DNA of 64,000 bases, from positions 58,356,711 to 58,420,710 of the forward strand of contig NC_080544.1 in assembly GCF_028640845.1 (NCBI RefSeq). The letters run 5' to 3'. Shown in pieces: positions 60,850-64,000 of this stretch. The stretch comes from Ahaetulla prasina. Taxonomy: Eukaryota > Chordata > Lepidosauria > Squamata > Colubridae. Position 1 is the stretch's first letter. Each line of letters begins with the position of its first letter. The position numbers were made by a program, and so were the translations under genes. The notes under the pieces were generated by a model. That model did no database searches. It had not been told where the DNA came from and worked only from the letters and a program-made list of their open reading frames with translations.

Positions 60850-61233
60850 AGGAATTGGGGGAGCGTTTGAGCAAAGTTCTGGGCATTTTCGGTCAGCGGA
60901 CTAAAGGTTAAAGTGAACAAATGCCAGATAGGGGTAGAATCCGTCGAGTTCTTGGGCTACAGAATAGACAAGAAAGGAATTCACCCACTGAGAGCAAGGT
61001 CAAGGCAATAAGAAAGGCTCCAGCGCCCAAAAACAAAACAGAGCTACAGGCATTCCTGGGGCTAGTGAATTTTCTGGCGGTCTTTTAAAAACAAAGCGAC
61101 CGTTGCTGAGCCGCTGCATAAGCTTCTGGGAAAGAATACTGTTTGGTCTTGGGGAAAGTCGGAAGCTAGGGCTTTCGAAGCAGTAAAAAACCTACTCTCG
61201 AGCGATAGCCTACTGATCCAGTATCATAGCTCA

Positions 61234-62121
61234 TTGCCATTATTACTGGTTTGCGATGCCTCCCCTTACGGGGTGGGGGCTGTGCTCAGCCACAGACTTC
61301 CAAACGGCACAGAAGCCCCAATAGCCTTCTACTCCAGAACGATGTCCTCGACAGAGAGGAACTATAGCCAGTTGGATAAGGAAGCGCTAGCAATTGTGTC
61401 AGGGGTAAAAAAGTTTCACGAATACGTTTTTGGTAGAGACTTTGAAATTGTTACTGACCATAGACCGCTGTTAGGGATACTGGCTGGCGACCGCCCAACG
61501 CCTGTGGCACTTTCGCCACGATTGACCCGATGGACTATCTTCTTAGCCGCTTATTCCTACAAGCTGCAGCATCGACCCGGAAAAGAAGTGGGGCATGCGG
61601 ACGCTTTAAGCAGATGCCCACTACCAGGGGCGATCGAAGACCCCACTCCGGGGACGCCCATCCTGCTAATTGACTCTTTGGACTCTGGCCCAGTCACATC
61701 TAAGGAGGTGGCTCGGGCATCATACCGGGACATTATTTTGAGGACTGTACTCGGTTGGGTACAAAGAGGGTGGCCGCTGCGCGGGCGGCGTTTTAAGGAA
61801 TTTGTAAAAAGCGTGGGAACTCTCGGCTCAAGGGGTGCCTGCTATGGGGGATCGAGTGGTGATCCCGGAGAAATTGAGGAAAGGTATTGGACCTCCTCCA
61901 CGAGGTCACCCAGGGATCGTAAGGATGAAGGGCTAGCGAGAAGCTATGTGTGGTGGCCCTTAATGGACTCAGAAATTGCTGAGAGGGTAGGAAATGCCAG
62001 GCTTGCCAAGAGTCCAGACCTCTACCCCAACGGCCCCAGTCAGGAATGGGAAAAACCCCAAGGGCCCTGGTCGAGAATCCACATTGATTTTGCTGGCCCT
62101 TCCACGGCCAAACCTTCCTAG
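61234..62121 (+). pseudogene. gypsy RNase H and start of integrase (broken)
   Basis: This is the longest open frame of the element, 295 codons. RNase H motifs are VCDASPYGVGAVLSH, YSQLDKEALAIV and TDHRPLLGIL, followed by LQHRPGKEVGHADALSR, the usual C-terminal tether. Integrase follows with a decayed zinc-binding region and WSRIHIDFAGPS (about 62069). The frame then ends at a stop and the integrase core continues in the frame at 62121. Confidence 0.85.
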
Positions 62122-62417
62122 TGGTAGTCGGCGCTTTCTCTAAATGGCTGGAAATCATTCTCATGAGATCCATGACAGCCGAGGCAGTAATCGCAGCCTC
62201 GCACCTATTTGCAACCCATGGGTTGCCCGACACGCTAGTATCCGATAACGGCCCGCAATTCACGGCAACCCAGTTTGAGAATACTTGGCAGATGAGGGCA
62301 TCCGACATGCCCTCTCTGCGCCTTTCCACCCTGCGTCGAATGGCCTTGCAGGCGTTCCGTCCGGGCGCTAAAGAGGCATTGTCAGACTCAAGCCAGGCGA
62401 CTGGCAAACAAAGATAG
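62121..62417 (+). pseudogene. gypsy integrase core (broken)
   Basis: VVGAFSKWLEII, then FATHGLPDTLVSDNGPQFTA, which carries the second catalytic Asp of the DDE core. Beyond this the glutamate helix region is frame-broken. The element's coding end, a SERIRRRPGYLRDYV-type tail, is in another frame near 63014-63067. Confidence 0.8.
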
Positions 62418-62873
62418 ATTTCTTTCTGGCCGTTCAGCATAGAACCCCAGCACTGCTACAGGCAGAAGCCCAGCCGAATTATTGATGGGACGGAAGCTCC
62501 GGTGCCCACTTGACCGTTTAAATCCCATTACACACCAGAGGGTTACAAGGGGAACTGGAAAAACTAGAGAAATGGGCATAGGCGACCGAGTGTGGGCCCG
62601 CAACTATGGGGACGGCCCAAGTTGGCTAGCAGGGCAAATCATAAAAGCAACGGTCCAAAGTCATACTTGGTTGAGTTACAAGACAACCGAGTATGGAGGC
62701 GCCACATAGATCAAATAAGAAAAGAATAGCCGAACAATCCGAGCTAAATGAGACAGACCATGACCACACATTATTTGAACCCACAGCTGACCATAACCGG
62801 GAGGCGCAAGACTTAGCTGAGTCCCGGAGGTCCAGCGACGCCATCAGGTTCCCCTTGGAAACAGCAGGAAAAC

Positions 62874-62951
62874 TCTGCAAGTAATCCAAGGCCGGATGGC
62901 CTAGAAAAAGAGTCTGCAAGTAATCCAGGGCCGGATGGCCTAGCAAAAGAG
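62874..62951. repeat. 39-bp tandem duplication in gypsy 3' region
   Basis: Two head-to-tail 39-bp units beginning TCTGCAAGTAATCC at 62874 and 62913, differing at two positions. 39 bp is a multiple of 3, so the duplication does not shift frame. Confidence 0.9.
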
Positions 62952-63106
62952 CTGGGAGGAGCAAACAGCCCCTCCGACCAGCTCAACCCACCCCCAAGGA
63001 CTGAACCGCGCAGGTCCGAAAGAATCAGGAGACGCCCAGGTTATTTGCGTGACTACGTCGAAAAATAACATGTAAATAATATGTAAATATAGGTAAAGTG
63101 TTTTCT

Positions 63107-63119
63107 GGGAGGGGAGGAG
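63107..63119 (+). other. Polypurine tract
   Basis: GGGAGGGGAGGAG ends directly against the 3' LTR, in the position used to prime plus-strand synthesis in LTR elements. Confidence 0.85.
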
Positions 63120-63297
63120 TGTTATGTATCTTTAAATGTTTTGGCGGGAAACAAGCACGTTGCTGATTGGTTGAAGCCGCCGGTTAAACAGTATATAAGG
63201 AGAGGTTTTTCCCCAGCCAGGTTGCTGGGTTCACCCTATATTAAAGAGCTGTTGTCACTACCCTGGTCTCCAGCCTCGTTACTTCCCGAACTTAACA
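63120..63297 (+). repeat. 3' LTR of gypsy element
   Basis: 178 bp, one C longer than the 5' LTR (ACTTCCCGAAC against ACTTCCGAAC), otherwise identical. Followed by the target duplication AAAAC. Confidence 0.95.
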
Positions 63298-63302
63298 AAA
63301 AC

Positions 63303-63435
63303 TATTCTTTCAAATGTTAGATAGGGTTTTTTTATGGGTTGTTTTTTTCATTTGTGATGGTTATCTGATAAAGCTATACCCTTTTGGCATAAAATTTTAG
63401 GGGAATATAACATCACTAAGAATTGAATGCTCCCC
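63303..63435 (+). mobile_element. L1-type LINE relic, right part
   Basis: The trace continues past the gypsy with HLWWLSDKAIPFWHKILG (about 63351-63404), the Trp-rich L1 C-terminal segment that follows the HIYQN region left of the gypsy. It shows that the L1 was present first. Confidence 0.6.
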
Positions 63436-63454
63436 AGAGTTAAGCTTATTTATC

Positions 63455-63674
63455 AGTGATGCAGTGGTTAGAGTGCAGTACTGCAGTCTACTTCTGCTGA
63501 CTGCCGGCTGTCTGCAATTTGGCAGTTCAAATCTCACTAGACTAATGGTTCATCCTTCTGGGTAAAATGAGGACCCAAATTGTTTGGGGCAATATTCTGA
63601 CTCTGTAAAACCACTTAGAGAGGGCTGCAAAGCACTGTAAAGCGGTATATAAGTCTAAGTGCTATTGCTATTTA
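63455..63674 (+). mobile_element. Sauria-type SINE with BovB-like tail
   Basis: A tRNA-like head (GCAGTGGTTAGAGTGCAGTA, a B-box-like GCAGTTCAAATCTC) is followed by the body phrases GGTAAAATGAGGACCCA and AGAGGGCTGCAAAGCACTGT, and the ending GCGGTATATAAGTCTAAGTG, CTATTGCTATT. This is the common squamate SINE whose tail is shared with BovB. Confidence 0.85.
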
Positions 63675-63689
63675 TGGGACCATTCCTCA

Positions 63690-63740
63690 AGCTTAAAAAT
63701 TATCTATTTATCTATTTATGTATTTATGTATTTAATTTTA
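63690..63740. repeat. (TCTA/TTTA)n simple repeat
   Basis: Imperfect ATCTATTT / TATTTATG tandem units. Confidence 0.8.
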
Positions 63741-63799
63741 GCAGCCAAAATAATAATTGTGTGACACTGAAAAACTCTAGATAACATAACATTTAAGAT

Positions 63800-64000
63800 G
63801 TGGATGAATAAAATCTCTTCAATTGCCATGTTCAAAAAAGCCAACTATGATCTCATAGACACCGATCTCTCATCTCTTGATTGGCAAAATCTATTCTCTG
63901 ACTGTAACACTGCTGAAGACCATTATAACATTTTCTTGCTCGAAGTCAATAGAGTTATTAAACTATATGTACCACTAATCACCACCAAAACCAGGAAAAA
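63800..64000 (+). mobile_element. CR1/Rex1-like LINE fragment, cut by window edge
   Basis: An open plus-strand frame from about 63801 to the edge includes FKKANYDLIDTDLSSLDWQN and EVNRVIKLYVPLI, the region between endonuclease and reverse transcriptase in this LINE type. It is probably the same family as 33197-35160, seen here in its upstream half. It continues beyond the window. Confidence 0.65.

Larger units (their letters stand above)
58786..63297 (+). mobile_element. Ty3/gypsy LTR retrotransposon, complete ends, coding region broken
   Basis: A 4512-bp element with 177/178-bp LTRs (TG...CA) and 5-bp target duplications AAAAC at 58781-58785 and 63298-63302. A putative primer-binding site starts with TGG just inside the 5' LTR and a purine tract lies just before the 3' LTR. 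The order gag, protease, reverse transcriptase, RNase H, integrase is that of Ty3/gypsy elements. The integrase phrasing resembles the group often annotated K02A2.6-like (Mag lineage), a tentative call. The frame is broken repeatedly, yet the LTRs differ only by one base insertion. It sits inside an L1 relic. Confidence 0.93.
31110..64000 (-). other. NEURL1 intron, at least 32.9 kb, mobile-element rich
   Basis: No NHR-domain coding sequence was found to the right of the penultimate exon, so this whole stretch is inferred to be a single NEURL1 intron continuing past the window. It contains most of the mobile elements listed below. Between them, 31613-32867, 44033-44903, 49952-50886 and 52001-57399 show nothing beyond AT-rich unique sequence, small microsatellites and short chance frames. 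Confidence 0.6.

Noticed and set aside
1..64000. A new defence or biosynthetic gene cluster
   Set aside because: All coding signal is explained by two conserved vertebrate genes and mobile elements.

Overview
The window looks like nuclear DNA of a squamate reptile, more likely a snake than a lizard. The reasons are AT-rich vertebrate intron and UTR sequence, spliced vertebrate genes, and a repeat set typical of squamates: tRNA-derived SINEs with a BovB-like 3' end, CR1-, L2- and L1-type LINEs, hAT and Tigger-like MITEs, and a short-LTR Ty3/gypsy element. The species cannot be fixed from sequence alone.

Two host genes are present, tail to tail. The plus strand from the left edge to 9429 holds the last four coding exons of SH3PXD2A (TKS5/FISH), a five-SH3 invadopodium scaffold: 1811-2145, 6223-6272, 7276-7395 and 7531-9429. 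Reading frame and intron phases are intact, and the PX domain and first SH3 lie outside the window. The minus strand holds the last two coding exons of NEURL1 (neuralized-like E3 ubiquitin ligase): 30963-31109 and 29269-29510, ending in a complete RING finger. This convergent order is the same as in human (10q24.33). The NHR-domain exons are not visible, so the intron upstream of the penultimate exon appears to run at least from 31110 to the right edge.

From 9430 to about 29.2 kb there is no coding signal. The stretch should hold both 3' UTRs and the intergenic gap, with only a few MITEs. From 31.1 kb rightwards the NEURL1 intron is full of mobile elements: a CR1-like LINE (33.1-35.2 kb, minus), an L1 (35.2-38.5 kb) split by a 993-bp hAT element with a perfect 8-bp target duplication, a mosaic of locally duplicated blocks (38.5-44.0 kb) joined at short homologies, a 4.1-kb broken L2-type LINE between two ~470-bp direct repeats (44.9-49.95 kb), a hAT MITE (50.9-51.4 kb), and an L1 relic (57.4-63.4 kb) carrying a fold-back element and a complete-ended but internally broken gypsy element (58786-63297).

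I found no new gene system. The most unusual items are the 38.5-44.0 kb duplication mosaic, which looks like serial template switching, and the giant direct repeats around the L2 LINE.
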